In this document: piece by piece, positions 22,608-31,849 of the stretch
Numbering within the stretch: the first letter of the stretch is position 1
Layout: every line of letters starts with the position of its first letter
NCBI GenBank assembly: GCA_017591395.1
Contig: WEDG01004290.1
Location: forward strand, 1-64,000
From: Schistocephalus solidus
Taxonomy: Eukaryota > Platyhelminthes > Cestoda > Diphyllobothriidea > Diphyllobothriidae
Reading direction: 5' to 3'
Length of the DNA stretch: 64,000 nucleotides
The notes under the pieces: generated by a model
Database searches by the model: none
What the model was told of the DNA's origin: nothing
The model's input: only the letters and a program-made list of their open reading frames with translations
Made by a program: the position numbers and the translations under genes

Positions 22608-23099
22608 TGTAGGTATTTGTATAATTTACATCTTTGTATCTTTCTTGGTCACCTGAATCTTTATGATCGCTTGTTTTAATATGCTAAATAGAAACACAAC
22701 ATCCAGCTTCAACCGGCGTGTTGGACGTCTTCTGTTTTCGCTGCTGCATGTCACCGCTGCTATCTCGATTGTACTGATCTCTCTCAATTACTTGCAGTCG
22801 ATTGCAATGATTGATCTTCATTTCTCGATTGCATTCTACTGATCGCCGTCTCAATTGAACTCCTGACTCTGCTCTTCATCCTTGATGTATAGCTTTCTGG
22901 ATCTAGCTCAGAGTTCATTACAATCCTCAACAACACTCGCTATCTAGAAGCTGCGTTTTTCATGAGTCTGCATTCTAGCAATCCTCTGACATTTTTGCCG
23001 TCCTTTTGTCGTTTGTAGTTTAGACGCAATTCTCCACTTAGCGTTAATTTATTTGGTACACCTCGGTTCTTAGCAGTTTCGAACCTCGTCTACAGTACA
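22608..23099 (+). repeat. 5' LTR of CsRn1-like gypsy element
   Basis: 492 bp, starting TGTAGGTATT and ending CTACAGTACA. Carries the promoter of the element by family knowledge; a TATA-like signal was not clearly identified. The target duplication AATC precedes it. Confidence 0.92.
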
Positions 23100-23106
23100 A
23101 AATAGG

Positions 23107-23114
23107 TGACCCCG
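23107..23114 (+). other. Primer binding site, tRNA-Trp-like
   Basis: TGACCCCG lies 7 bp after the 5' LTR and matches the first eight bases expected for the complement of the tRNA-Trp 3' end. CsRn1-type elements are known to use tRNA-Trp. The match decays after eight bases. Confidence 0.6.
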
Positions 23115-23146
23115 CTTTTCTATCATTACGCACCATATCACTTACT

Positions 23147-24117
23147 ATGACGGACAATGAGACTAACACAGACTCTCTTGACGTCCATAGCCTCTGTTTA
23201 AAATTGCCCCCATTTACGCCAAGCAACCCTCGCGTATGGTTTAGGCAGATCGAGGCAGTTTTCTCGACTCGCCGTATCACCAGTGAACGCACGCGCTATT
23301 CATACGTAGTGCAATCACTTCCTTTCGATGTTGCCGTTGACGTCGAGGACCTCCTTGATCCTATCCCTGCTGAGGAGCCATACACCCAGTTGAAGGATGC
23401 TGTAATTAATCGTGTGGCCAAGTCGGCCAACCGAATGCTGCGTGAGCTTTTCACGCAAGTCGAACTTGGCGATCAAACACCTTCCCAACTTATGCGACAC
23501 ATACGTTCTTTTGCTTGCTGGTCGTCATATGGATGATGCAATTTTTCCGACAGATCTGGCTTGATAAGCTTCCCCTTCCCATGCAGCAGGTATTGGCTAT
23601 GCTCGACACGAGCACCTCATTAGATAAACTAGCCACTCATGCAGACAGAATCATGGAATGCTATCCAAGCGGTACCGCATGTTCTAGTCTTCAACAGACA
23701 TCGGTGTCCACTTCCAGATCTGATAATATTGACACTCCTGCTCATCAAGGCACTCCAAAGTCAGAACGTGACCCTCCCTATGTGACGTTATCATCGTGCT
23801 GTAGTGCCTATCCACGGGCCGCACCATCATCTGACCTTTCGCAAGCCTCAAATATCGTGCGTAGCAGTGATTATGAAGATTTAAAGGATACCGTACGCCT
23901 TTTATGCACGCAAGTCAGCAACATGTGTTCTATCATCAACAATCTCCAGTCAAATAGTCGTCAACCATATCAACGTCGACGGTCCAAATCGCGGGAATGG
24001 CAGCCACAGACCGTGTGCTGGTATCATCGTACCTATGGCGTGAAAGCACGCAAGTGTATTCCGCCGTGCAAATTCCCACAGAAGCCGCAACAGTTAAACG
24101 ACAACGCCAGCCAGTAA
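23147..24117 (+). pseudogene. gypsy Gag (CsRn1-like), frameshifted
   Basis: Starts at the first ATG after the primer site. The N-terminal frame (23147-23536) has the capsid-like segments PFTPSNPRVWFRQIEAVF and LFTQVELGDQTPSQLMRHIR. The frame then shifts (probably two clustered one-base changes between about 23500 and 23550) and continues to 24117. Near the end CWYHRTYGVKARKC followed by PPCKF gives the CHCC Cys/His pattern characteristic of CsRn1/Kabuki-type Gag, in place of the usual CCHC knuckle. Gag would package the RNA in virus-like particles; this copy cannot encode it intact. Confidence 0.82.
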
Positions 24118-24129
24118 TGGCGGCGACTG

Positions 24130-24431
24130 CTGCTGGCCAACCGCGACCCAGTCGCCTCTTCTACATCACCGATAAGTCGAGTGGTCTCCGTTTTCTTGTA
24201 GATTACCGGTGCTGAGATTAGTGTTATCCCGCCTCCTAGGCGTCACCACCTCAAGCCTTCGCAGTTCTTATTGCAGGCTGCTAACAACACCGTCATCCAC
24301 ACATTCGGACAACAGTCTCTAACTCTTAACATTGGTCTAAGGCGATGTTTCCAATGGGTCTTTATCCTAGCCGACGTCCAGTCACCGATTATTGGAGCCA
24401 ATTTCCTCTCACATTTCGGCCTTTCAGTTGA
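24130..24431 (+). pseudogene. gypsy protease region, active site broken by one-base insertion
   Basis: The sequence reads ...LFYITDKSSGLRFLVD and then, one base out of frame, TGAEISVIPP. The aspartic protease signature DTGA is thus interrupted by a single extra T at 24203/24204. Further on, GANFLSHF-like residues near 24390-24420 fit the end of a retropepsin domain. The protease would cleave the Gag-Pol precursor. The frame from the Gag end overlaps this region. Confidence 0.75.
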
Positions 24432-25403
24432 TTGAAGCATCGTCGACTGATTGATACTACAACTAGACTTTTCGCCGTCGGTACGGTCACCTCTGAACCT
24501 TCGGTTGGCATACACTGGACTATTCCAAGTTCGCCCTTTGCTGACATTTTGAAGGACTATCCGTCCCTCACTAAGCCTTGTCAGTTTACCGAAAAAGTTC
24601 AGCACACAGTTCGGCATCAAATAGTTACCACAAGGCAACCCGTTCATGCCCATCCACGCAGACTTCATTCAGAAAAGCTGCGGGTGGCTAGAAGTGAGTT
24701 CGAACACATGCTAAATTTGGGGATTATTCGCCCTTCTTCCAGTCCATGGGCCTCTCCTCTGCACATGGTCCCCAAGAAATCAGCCGATGATTGGAGGCCA
24801 TGTGGGGATTATCGTGCTTTGAACAGAGCAACTGTCCCCGATCGGTATCCCATTCCTCATATTCACGATTTTTCCCACATGTTGGCTGGAAAGACTATTT
24901 TCTCCAAGATCGACCTTGTGAGAGCATATCATCAAATACCGGTCGCTGAGGAAGACATCCCCAAGACCGCCATCACAACGCCTTTTGGCTTGTTCGAATT
25001 TCTCCGCATGTCTTTCGGTTTGCGTAACGCCGCCCAATCCTTTCAGCGGTTTAGTGATGAGGTCTTGCGCGGTCTTTCGTTTACCTTTGTCTATATTGAT
25101 GACATACTCGTCGCAAGTTCTTCGCCAGCGGAACATGCATCACACTTGCGTCAAGTTTTTGATCGTTTCCAGCAACATGGTTTGCAATTAAACGTCGACA
25201 AATGTCTTTTTGGCGTTCCTTCTCTTGATTTCCTTGGTCATCACGTCGATCAGCATGGAATCACACCACTTTCAGAGAAGGTGCAGAGCGTTTTATCTTT
25301 TTCCGTCTCCGAAGACCCTCACACAACTGCGACGTTTCATTGGACTTGTCAATTATTACCGACGTTTCATTCCCCAACTGTGCGGCAATACTGGCTCCAT
25401 TGA
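24432..25403 (+). pseudogene. gypsy reverse transcriptase domain
   Basis: A 323-codon open frame holds most of the domain. It has [19 protein letters not shown] (fingers), [14 protein letters not shown] (motif A), [18 protein letters not shown] (motif B) and catalytic YIDD at 25092-25103, then [13 protein letters not shown] (motif D/E region). One extra T in the T-run at about 25296-25301 shifts the frame, so the last 33 residues are not native. The correct continuation ([16 protein letters not shown]) is read in another frame to about 25400. This is the longest intact part of the element. Confidence 0.88.
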
Positions 25404-25985
25404 CTGATCTTTTTGAAGTCGAAAGGCAAGCCGATTGAACTTTCACCGGCAGCTCACTCAGCTTTTTGAGGCAGCCAAGAAGGCACTCGCTGATGCGACC
25501 ATGCTGCACCACCTCAACTCTGACGCTTCTACGCAGTTGATTTTTGACCACTGACGCTTCCAACAGTGCTGTCGGCGCAGTCTTACATCAACAGGTGAAT
25601 AACCAGTTGCAGCCATTGGCTTTCTTTCACAGAAGCTACAACCGGCGCAGACTCGCTACAGTACTTTCTCTCGCGAGCTCCTGGCTATATACCCTGGCTA
25701 TTCGTCATTTTCGCCACCTATTAGAGGGAAGAGACTTTTCGGGTTCATACCGATCACAAACCTCTTACTTATGCCCTCAAGGCCAAACCAGATAGGTACT
25801 CGTCCAGAGAAGTGCGTCACCTTGACTTTATTTTCGCAGTTTACTGCTGATATCCACTACGTCCGAGGCAGCGACAATGTCGTTGCTGATGCATTATCGA
25901 GACCGGACATCAACACCTTGTCATCCAACTTCGACCTGGCGAAGCTTTGCAGACCTCCAACCAGAAGACGAGTCCATTGCTGATC
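25404..25985 (+). pseudogene. gypsy RNase H domain, multiply frameshifted
   Basis: The pieces lie in several frames: TTDASNSAVGAVLHQQ (first catalytic Asp region, near 25545-25595), LAIRHFRHLLEGR (near 25700) and HYVRGSDNVVADALSRPD (C-terminal signature, near 25855-25910). The order and spacing fit the gypsy RNase H that follows reverse transcriptase. At least three frame changes occur in under 600 bp, more than in the reverse transcriptase part. Confidence 0.8.
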
Positions 25986-26019
25986 TTCGTAAAATCAAGT
26001 ACTCTGCAGCTTCGAAATG

Positions 26020-27288
26020 CACCACTTCCAGCATCACCAGGTACGGTTTTTATGCGACTGGTCCACAGGCACCCCCAGACCTGTTGTTCCACTATCCTAC
26101 CGTAAAGGTAGTGTTTGACCATTTTCACTCTCTGTCGCATCCCTGGCATCCGCGCCTGTCGCAAACTTATTGCTGCTCGCTTTGTCTGGCCAAAGATGAA
26201 CTCCGACATCGCCCCTTTGGACTAGGCAATGTTTCGCGTGCCAGAAAAAAACAAAGTTCATCGCCATACCTTTTTCCCCTCCAAGCACATTTGCTGTTCC
26301 GGACGTTCGATTCCATCACGTTCACTTAGAATTAGTTGGGTCGTTACCACCTTCACGTGGGTACACACATATTTTCACAGCAATCGACCGTTTCACACGA
26401 TGGCCAATTGCAATTCCGATATCGGATACCTCGGCAGAAAATATTGCCATGGTCTTCCTACATCACTGGATTGCCAATTTCGGTGTGCCAGCCACCATTA
26501 CCACTGACCGCGGAAGTCAATTTCAATCTAGTCTCTTCCGAGAGTTCACTAAACTTCTAGGGTGTGCGCACATCACGACAACGGCATATCACCCTGCTTC
26601 TAACGGCTTCGTGGAACGACTGCATCGTCAACTTAAGACAGCACTGATGTCTCACTCAGACACAACGGCATGGAGTGACAACTTACCCCTCGTCCTTTTG
26701 GGTATTCGATCAGCTGTCAAAGAGGACATTCAGTGTACTACGGCAGAACTTGTATACGGTACACCTCTCCGCCTTCCCGGCAAATTTGTGCAGCCTCTCA
26801 CCGTAGACACTAGCTTGTAGAATGCTTTCGTTCAACAATTGAAACAGCGCATTGCTCAATTGCGTCCAACTCCCACTCGCCTGACATCCAAACGCATTTT
26901 TGTGCAAGACGACCTTAAATCTGCTCCATTCGTCTTCGTCCGGCACGACGCAGTTCGCAAGCCTCTTTGTTCCCCTTATGATGGCCCATACAAGGTGCTT
27001 CAATGGATGGACAAGTATTACGTCATACAGAAAGCTGACAAGACTGACACAGTCTCCATCGACAGACTCAAGCCAGCTTATCTTGAGTGCGTTCCACCGC
27101 CCGTTGCTCCATCCAATAACTCCGCGCCATCACCACCCATTCCACCTATGTCAGTCCCTTCCACTCAACCTTCACACTCGACCACCCCACCCACACGTTT
27201 TGCTACTTCTTCTTCACCACAGCGCATTTCCTCTCGTTCTGGTAGACATATCCATTTTCCTGCCAATCTTAAGGACTTTGTCGTATAA
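26020..27288 (+). pseudogene. gypsy integrase with altered catalytic residue
   Basis: A zinc-binding HH-CC region is readable in mixed frames around 26110-26250. The core has HLELVG, where the first catalytic Asp is replaced by Glu (codon 26329-26331), then [13 protein letters not shown] (second Asp) and [11 protein letters not shown] (catalytic Glu). A TAG at 26818-26820 stops the core frame; a C-terminal frame resumes to 27288 with PYDGPYKVLQ, the GPY/F module. With the stop and the D-to-E change it should not be active. The last codons lie at the Penelope insertion site. Confidence 0.85.
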
Positions 27289-27335
27289 TTTTTTGAGTAG
27301 CGAATATTCCCATTGAAAAATTCAAAAGACAATTT

Positions 27336-27375
27336 GGCGAGCATACGTTAGCTTTCGATAAATTCTCATCAGGCC
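27336..27375 (-). ncRNA. Hammerhead ribozyme candidate in Penelope-like 3' region
   Basis: Read on the minus strand from 27375 to 27336. Stem I is GGC (27375-27373) with GCC (27338-27336). CTGATGA is at 27372-27366, followed by stem II GA/TC (27365-27364, 27358-27357) around a 5-nt loop. GAA is at 27356-27354 and stem III is AGC/GCT (27353-27351, 27342-27340) around an 8-nt loop. The cleavage residue would be C at 27339. All invariant core bases are present, giving a minimal type-I hammerhead of 40 nt. Penelope-like elements are known to carry hammerheads, and the motif lies on the element's coding strand. Stem I is short, so activity is unproven. Confidence 0.72.
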
Positions 27376-27771
27376 TTTACATTTATATCAGTGTCACAAG
27401 GTCAAATATGCGGGTAATTAAAACAAATTGTACGGTTGTCAGGGGTGGGGAGGGGTAAAAACAAAATTGCGGTCCGTTTTTCTGATCGTGGTCAGAGGAA
27501 TGGTGGCCGCCGGGACAGGTAATTAGATGCGGGCGGCTAAATTGGTGGCTTTCGGCCACGGTAATTGCGGTGCCTGTATAAAGTTCTTTGAGCGCACAGG
27601 ACCGGTTTTCTTAGCCTGATTGCCGCTGCTTCTGCCGTAGCCAAACAGACGCTGTCTAAGGAATTTTGAATAGGTTGAGGGGACCTTGTAAAATTACCCG
27701 GAAGGCCTCTTTGTCATTTACACGACAGCCTGTGTCTACCACATGTGCGAGGATAGAGCTGTTTATGTTCT

Positions 27772-27966
27772 TTATCTGCCCCTTTCCCTAACCATGCTGG
27801 AAGGTGTTCGCGTATTCTTTTTGGACAAACGCCGGCTCGTGCGACTAATATATTCTGCTCCACAGGAGCAGGTGAAGGAATAAATGCACATTGAGGTGGT
27901 CTGGGCTGGCAGTTTGTCCTTGCCCCTCCGTAAAGGATGGGAGTAGTCGAGAAAGTACATGGGCAT
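27772..27966 (-). pseudogene. GIY-YIG-like endonuclease fragment of the Penelope-like element
   Basis: Residues 27-48 of this frame read CIYSFTCSCGAEYI followed by SRTSRRLS. The family signature C.Y.f.CsCGa.YiGrT.rrL matches, with the usual GIY and YIG represented by CIY and YIS and the catalytic Arg kept. The frame then shifts, so the downstream Glu region (about 27830-27780) is lost. Penelope elements with this nuclease insert at staggered breaks. Confidence 0.78.
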
Positions 27967-27999
27967 CAGCTGCTGGAAAGGTGTTTGACACAGCTTGGC

Positions 28000-28434
28000 T
28001 TAGGCGCCTTCGTAGGAGTTCACTTGCTGCATCCCCTTGAAATGGGACTCTAATGAACAGTTGTTTCTTTTTGCCGTTAGCAACGGCAGCTTTGGAGGTC
28101 TTTCAGTCATATTCTTCGCAATAAATCTATCTGGATATCCGTTCTGTCGAAAGGTGCTTTCTACAACCTTAAGCTCTTCGTCAATGCTATCGGCCGAGCA
28201 TATCCTTTTCGCCCTTTGTGTCAGACACCGCACTAAATTACGCTTAAAGTTCAGCGGTACGAAACTCCCAAAGTGGGTGTATTGTCCGGACCATGTCTTC
28301 TTACGATAGACACTACGTCGAATACTCCCGTCAGGCCTTCTACTCAGAAGCACGTCCAGGAAAGGGAGCGATCCAGATTGTTCCTCTTCCAGTGTAAATT
28401 TTATTGACGGGTGCGCCTGATTCATGGTATCCAT
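28000..28434 (-). pseudogene. Penelope-like reverse transcriptase, C-terminal part
   Basis: The 144-codon frame has HPSIKFTLEEEQSGSLPFLD, then VYRKKTWSGQYTHFGSFVPL and KRNLVRCLTQRAKRIC. This FLDVLL...VYRK.T..GQY series is typical of the thumb region of Penelope-like reverse transcriptases. The catalytic motifs would lie upstream and are missing from this copy. The fragment begins almost at the insertion boundary. Confidence 0.85.
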
Positions 28435-28519
28435 TACAGCTGCAATGTCCGTTTGTTCAGATACAACCTATAATTTTTTGCTTTTTTTAATTGAGCGTTT
28501 TTTTGTACAACAAACGCTC

Positions 28520-28533
28520 TGGTGGGGGAGTTG
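28520..28533 (+). other. Polypurine tract of gypsy element
   Basis: TGGTGGGGGAG sits immediately before the 3' LTR, where plus-strand priming starts in LTR retrotransposons. Three bases (TTG) separate it from the LTR. Confidence 0.75.
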
Positions 28534-29025
28534 TGTAGGTATTTGTATAATTTACATCTTTGTATCTTTCTTGGTCACCTGAATCTTTATGATCGCTTGT
28601 TTTAATGTGCTAAATAAAAACACAAAATCCAGCTTCAACCGGCGTGTTGGACGTCTTCTGTTTTCGCTGCTGCATGTCACCGCTGCTATCTCGATTGTAC
28701 TGATCTCTCTCAATTACTTGCAGTCAATTGCAATGATTGATCTTCATTTCTCGATTGCATTCTACTGATCGCCGTCTCAATTGAACTCCTGACTATGCTC
28801 TTCATCCTTGATGTATAGCTTTCTGGATCTAGCTCAGAGTTCATTACAATCCTCAACAACACTCGCTATCTAGAAGCTGCGTTTTTCGTGAGTCTGCATT
28901 CTAGCAATCCTCTGACATTTTTGCCGTCCTTTTGTCGTTTGTAGTTTAGTCGCAATTCTCCACTAAGCGTTAATTTATTTGGTACACCTCGGTTCTTAGC
29001 AGTTTCGAACCTCGTCTACACTACC
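28534..29025 (+). repeat. 3' LTR of CsRn1-like gypsy element
   Basis: 492 bp like the 5' LTR, with about ten differences by eye. The final base is C rather than A (CTACC). It is followed by the target duplication AATC at 29026-29029. Confidence 0.92.
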
Positions 29026-29600
29026 AATCCTAATAACGTAAACAGACGCAAATTCACACGATCAAAATCATCACATAAGAAAATAAGATGCTTGCAGGAC
29101 AATAAAGCAAGATTTTCTGAAATAACTTCAAAAAAAGGTTAAGCGCACCTTCACAGGTAGAGATGGGAATATAGATACTAACAAATATAATGCCCTTAAA
29201 TGTATATAAAAATTGAGGCTTACGGATGACAGCGATAACGTCTATCAAATACTCAGAGTAGGATAATAAGGACTAACAGTTTAAACACCAATCCTTAATG
29301 ACCAAAATAGCCACCCCACCGCCTCTACTGGAGGATGAAGATTTTCGATATGCTCGAAAGCAACAGAAAGACGGGGGGCTAATTAGCTGTGCGTCAATGT
29401 CACTGTTTAAACATGTCTCTTGAAAAAAATCACTTGTGTCTTACTTTGTTCTTTTTTTAACAAAATTAACTCCATATCATGAGTTTTGTTGAAGATCGAA
29501 TGACAATTTGTTGAAAGAAAGCCTGGAATTGGCAGTTTGTCTTTCGGTTGACGCTTCAAGGTGAGTTGCCAACCACAGCGGTGTTTTTTCTGATGCGCAG
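29026..29600 (-). mobile_element. SR1/Rex1-like LINE, 5' half (endonuclease part)
   Basis: The minus strand shows FRAYRKSSSSSRGGGVAILV (conserved RGGGVAI of the endonuclease, about 29360-29300). Close to the gypsy boundary is DDFDRVNLRLFTLL, a decayed GDFN..nl block. Joining across the gypsy at the AATC duplication continues the endonuclease into DDLVSFNTRADAPLDHVL at 22600, showing that both halves are one element. The 5' end of the LINE is not clear; about 29600 is an estimate. Confidence 0.7.
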
Positions 29601-30086
29601 GTTTTTAGTGATAAAATCATGAAAAACGTGAGCACGGGGGAATCACACATCGACAAAATTGGCCGAAAAGTGCAACAGCTGGCTTCATGGAAATTATTTG
29701 TTTAATATTTCAGTTTACGTGCATTCAAAAAGGTACTAGTGTAGTGTGGAGATGACCTTATTGACACAGTTCAGACAAACAAATAAACGAAAAAACAGTA
29801 TATCAAAGAAAAATAGGAAGAGGAGTGTAAAGTTTCAGAAAATTTCCTCGTGAATGGAAAGCAAACAAAAATGGCAGCTTTAATTCAAAAGCCGCCCAGT
29901 AACACCTACCTAATGTAGCCTAGGAAGATTGACTGCCCTAAGACGGAGTCTTAAAGGCCATTAAAAAGAACGGGGTAGGGGTTCACTTCGAAGCATCGCT
30001 TGGAATCAGTGAAGATGACGTCAACCCCACCATATTTGTCTGGTGCGCGAGTTTACTACATGGTGGAGAACAATGAACTGGAAAGA
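29601..30086. other. No feature recognised
   Basis: May include the LINE 5' untranslated region, but nothing can be supported. The bases AAGA at 30083-30086 form the target duplication of the following solo LTR. Confidence 0.35.
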
Positions 30087-30811
30087 TGTAGGTATTTGCA
30101 CAATTTACATGTTTGTATTTTTTCAATTCAATTCAATTCAATTTTATTGAGGGAAATAGGCATGGGCCTTTGAGTACCCTATTTGTAACGTAAAGTTAAG
30201 TGCGGTATACAGAGAAACCGTGTGGGTTGCACAGGTACAAAAGGCGGTCATAAAATATGACAAGTGGTGCACGACTCTCAAGGGTTAAGATAAATTCCTC
30301 ATCGCTCAGGCTCGTTGCGGAACATAAAACTATCAAGGTTCCTTTGCAAGCTTTCTTGTTCACCTGAATCTTTTTGTACGCTTGTTTTAATGTGCTAAAA
30401 ATAAAACACAACAGCCAGCTTCAACCGGTATGTTGGATTTCTTTTGTTTTCGCTGCTGCATGTCACCGCTGCTCTCCTGATTGTATTGATCTCTCTCAAT
30501 TACTTGTAGTCAATTGCAACGATTGATCTTCATTTCTCGATTGCATTCTACCGATCACCATCTCAATTGAACTCCTGACTCTGCTCTTCATCCTAGATGC
30601 ATAGCGTTCTGGATCTCGTTCAGAGTTCATTACAATCCACAACAAAACTTGCTATCTAGAAGCTGCGTTTTTCGTGAGTCTTAATTCTAACAATCCTCTG
30701 ACATTTTTGCCGTCCTTTTGTCGTTTGTAGTTTAGACACAATTCCCCACTTAGCGTTAATTTATTTTGTACGCCTTGGTTCTTAGCAGTTTTGACCTTCG
30801 TCTACACTACA
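30087..30811 (+). repeat. Solo LTR of the CsRn1-like gypsy family, interrupted
   Basis: Matches the LTRs at 22608 and 28534, with more divergence (roughly 8-10 percent by eye). It begins TGTAGGTATTTG, ends CACTACA, and is flanked by AAGA (30083-30086, 30812-30815), a 4 bp duplication like that of the full element. It is about 230 bp too long because of a LINE tail insertion at about 30120-30349. The flanking duplication without internal sequence is the signature of LTR-LTR recombination. Confidence 0.85.
30120..30349 (-). mobile_element. 5'-truncated LINE 3' end inserted in the solo LTR
   Basis: Begins at the low-coordinate side with four AATTC-type repeats (about 30124-30144), then TTTATTGAGGGAAATAGGC and GCCTTTGAGTACCCTATTTG. 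The same order (pentamer repeats, then a segment with AAATAGGC and CCCTATTTG) ends the minus-strand family C LINE at 38551-38620. It is therefore the 3' end of a related LINE on the minus strand. Confidence 0.6.
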
Positions 30812-31849
30812 AAGACAAGAATGTTTCTGTTTTAAGCCATGCTAGAGACCTGATAGTAAGTGGTTCTCCGCCATGAAATTCATTGTCACCTTTTTAATCA
30901 TAGTTTCCCTTACTTTACAGCAAATGCAGGTTTGGCTGTTGGGCCGCTAATTGTTGACGTTTGTTTGAGCCCAAACCTTGTTTATTGGCTACATGTTTGC
31001 TGCCTTCAATTCGTATTGCAGCCTCCCTAATTCAAATGACTAAGAGATGATATGCGCTAGTGGCTTGTAAAGCTTGCTTGTCAATTCTCTCAAGATCTGG
31101 ACCAGCATATTGTCAGTAACCGATAGTTGTGCTTCTCTGAGATTCTTATCTCTCATTCCATGACCGATAGCGGGAAGAATATAAATTCATGCACTGCACC
31201 GGTCTGCGCAACATTACTGAAGCCCAGATTCTCTTGTGAACACAGAGGCAAAGATTCAGCCCAGGTGCACTGCTTTCTTGTTACTTTCAACTAGTTATAA
31301 ACCAATATCCTTCGAAAGTATTGCGACTGGAAAATTATTTTGTAGTTGACAATTAGTCCGTTGGAATTAAATCTAATGCTACTGTCAGACTGCCGGATAA
31401 TTCTGGATTCATTGTACTTTCTTGCCTGTCGGATACTTTTCGTGACTGAATTTCGTTGCTGATGTTATTCCTTTGAGGTGTTCCGGCTACCCAGTTTCCC
31501 AAAAATAGCTTCTCTTATATTTTATTCTTTTCTTGTCTGTATAGTTCTCTTCCTAACCAGGCAGGGCAACTAGTCCTTTTGTGTACCTCGGATAAACAAA
31601 TGTGCTCAATCAGGTCTATTTAAATGGTATTAAACGATCTCCAGTCATCCTCTAGATCCCTCTTGAGCAAACATTCATAGACTGGAAAACAGTTAATTCT
31701 TCCTCGTATTAAAACCGATATTTCATATATATTTCTGGCCTTTCGTTCTTTTTTGTCGTGGAGAATAGGGTGAATTATTCCACAGTTGCGTGGTATAGTC
31801 ACTTTTACCGAGAGATGCACTGGAGTACACTTCATAGTGACCATACATA
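30812..31849. other. No gene recognised
   Basis: Contains short open frames without recognisable motifs. It could include the decayed 5' part of the following LINE from about 31620, but this cannot be shown. Confidence 0.4.

Larger units (their letters stand above)
27296..28468 (-). mobile_element. Penelope-like element fragment inserted in the gypsy
   Basis: The insertion is flanked by a 12 bp target duplication TATAATTTTTTG at 27284-27295 and 28469-28480. On the minus strand it carries the C-terminal end of a Penelope-type reverse transcriptase (28434-28000), a GIY-YIG-like endonuclease piece (27966-27850) and a 3' region with a hammerhead ribozyme candidate (27375-27336). It is 5'-truncated: the palm of the reverse transcriptase is absent. 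The insertion lies after the integrase stop and 53 bp before the 3' LTR, so it postdates the gypsy insertion. Confidence 0.88.
22608..29025 (+). mobile_element. CsRn1-like Ty3/gypsy LTR retrotransposon, nearly complete but inactive
   Basis: Two 492 bp LTRs (22608-23099 and 28534-29025) begin TGTAG and end at CTACA or a variant. They differ at about ten sites by eye (about 2 percent), so the insertion is fairly young. A 4 bp target duplication AATC flanks it (22604-22607 and 29026-29029). A tRNA-Trp-like primer site, Gag with a CHCC-type motif, protease, reverse transcriptase, RNase H, integrase and a polypurine tract follow in Ty3/gypsy order. Frameshifts and stops break every domain. A Penelope-like fragment is inserted between integrase and the 3' LTR. 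The clade assignment rests on the primer site and Gag motif and is inferred. Confidence 0.92.

Noticed and set aside
24780..25136. Minus-strand 118-codon frame inside the gypsy
   Set aside because: It is antisense to the reverse transcriptase domain, with no independent motif.
22604..29029. Retrovirus (env-bearing) interpretation of the gypsy element
   Set aside because: Between integrase and 3' LTR there is only the Penelope-like fragment; no env-like frame or transmembrane segment is present.
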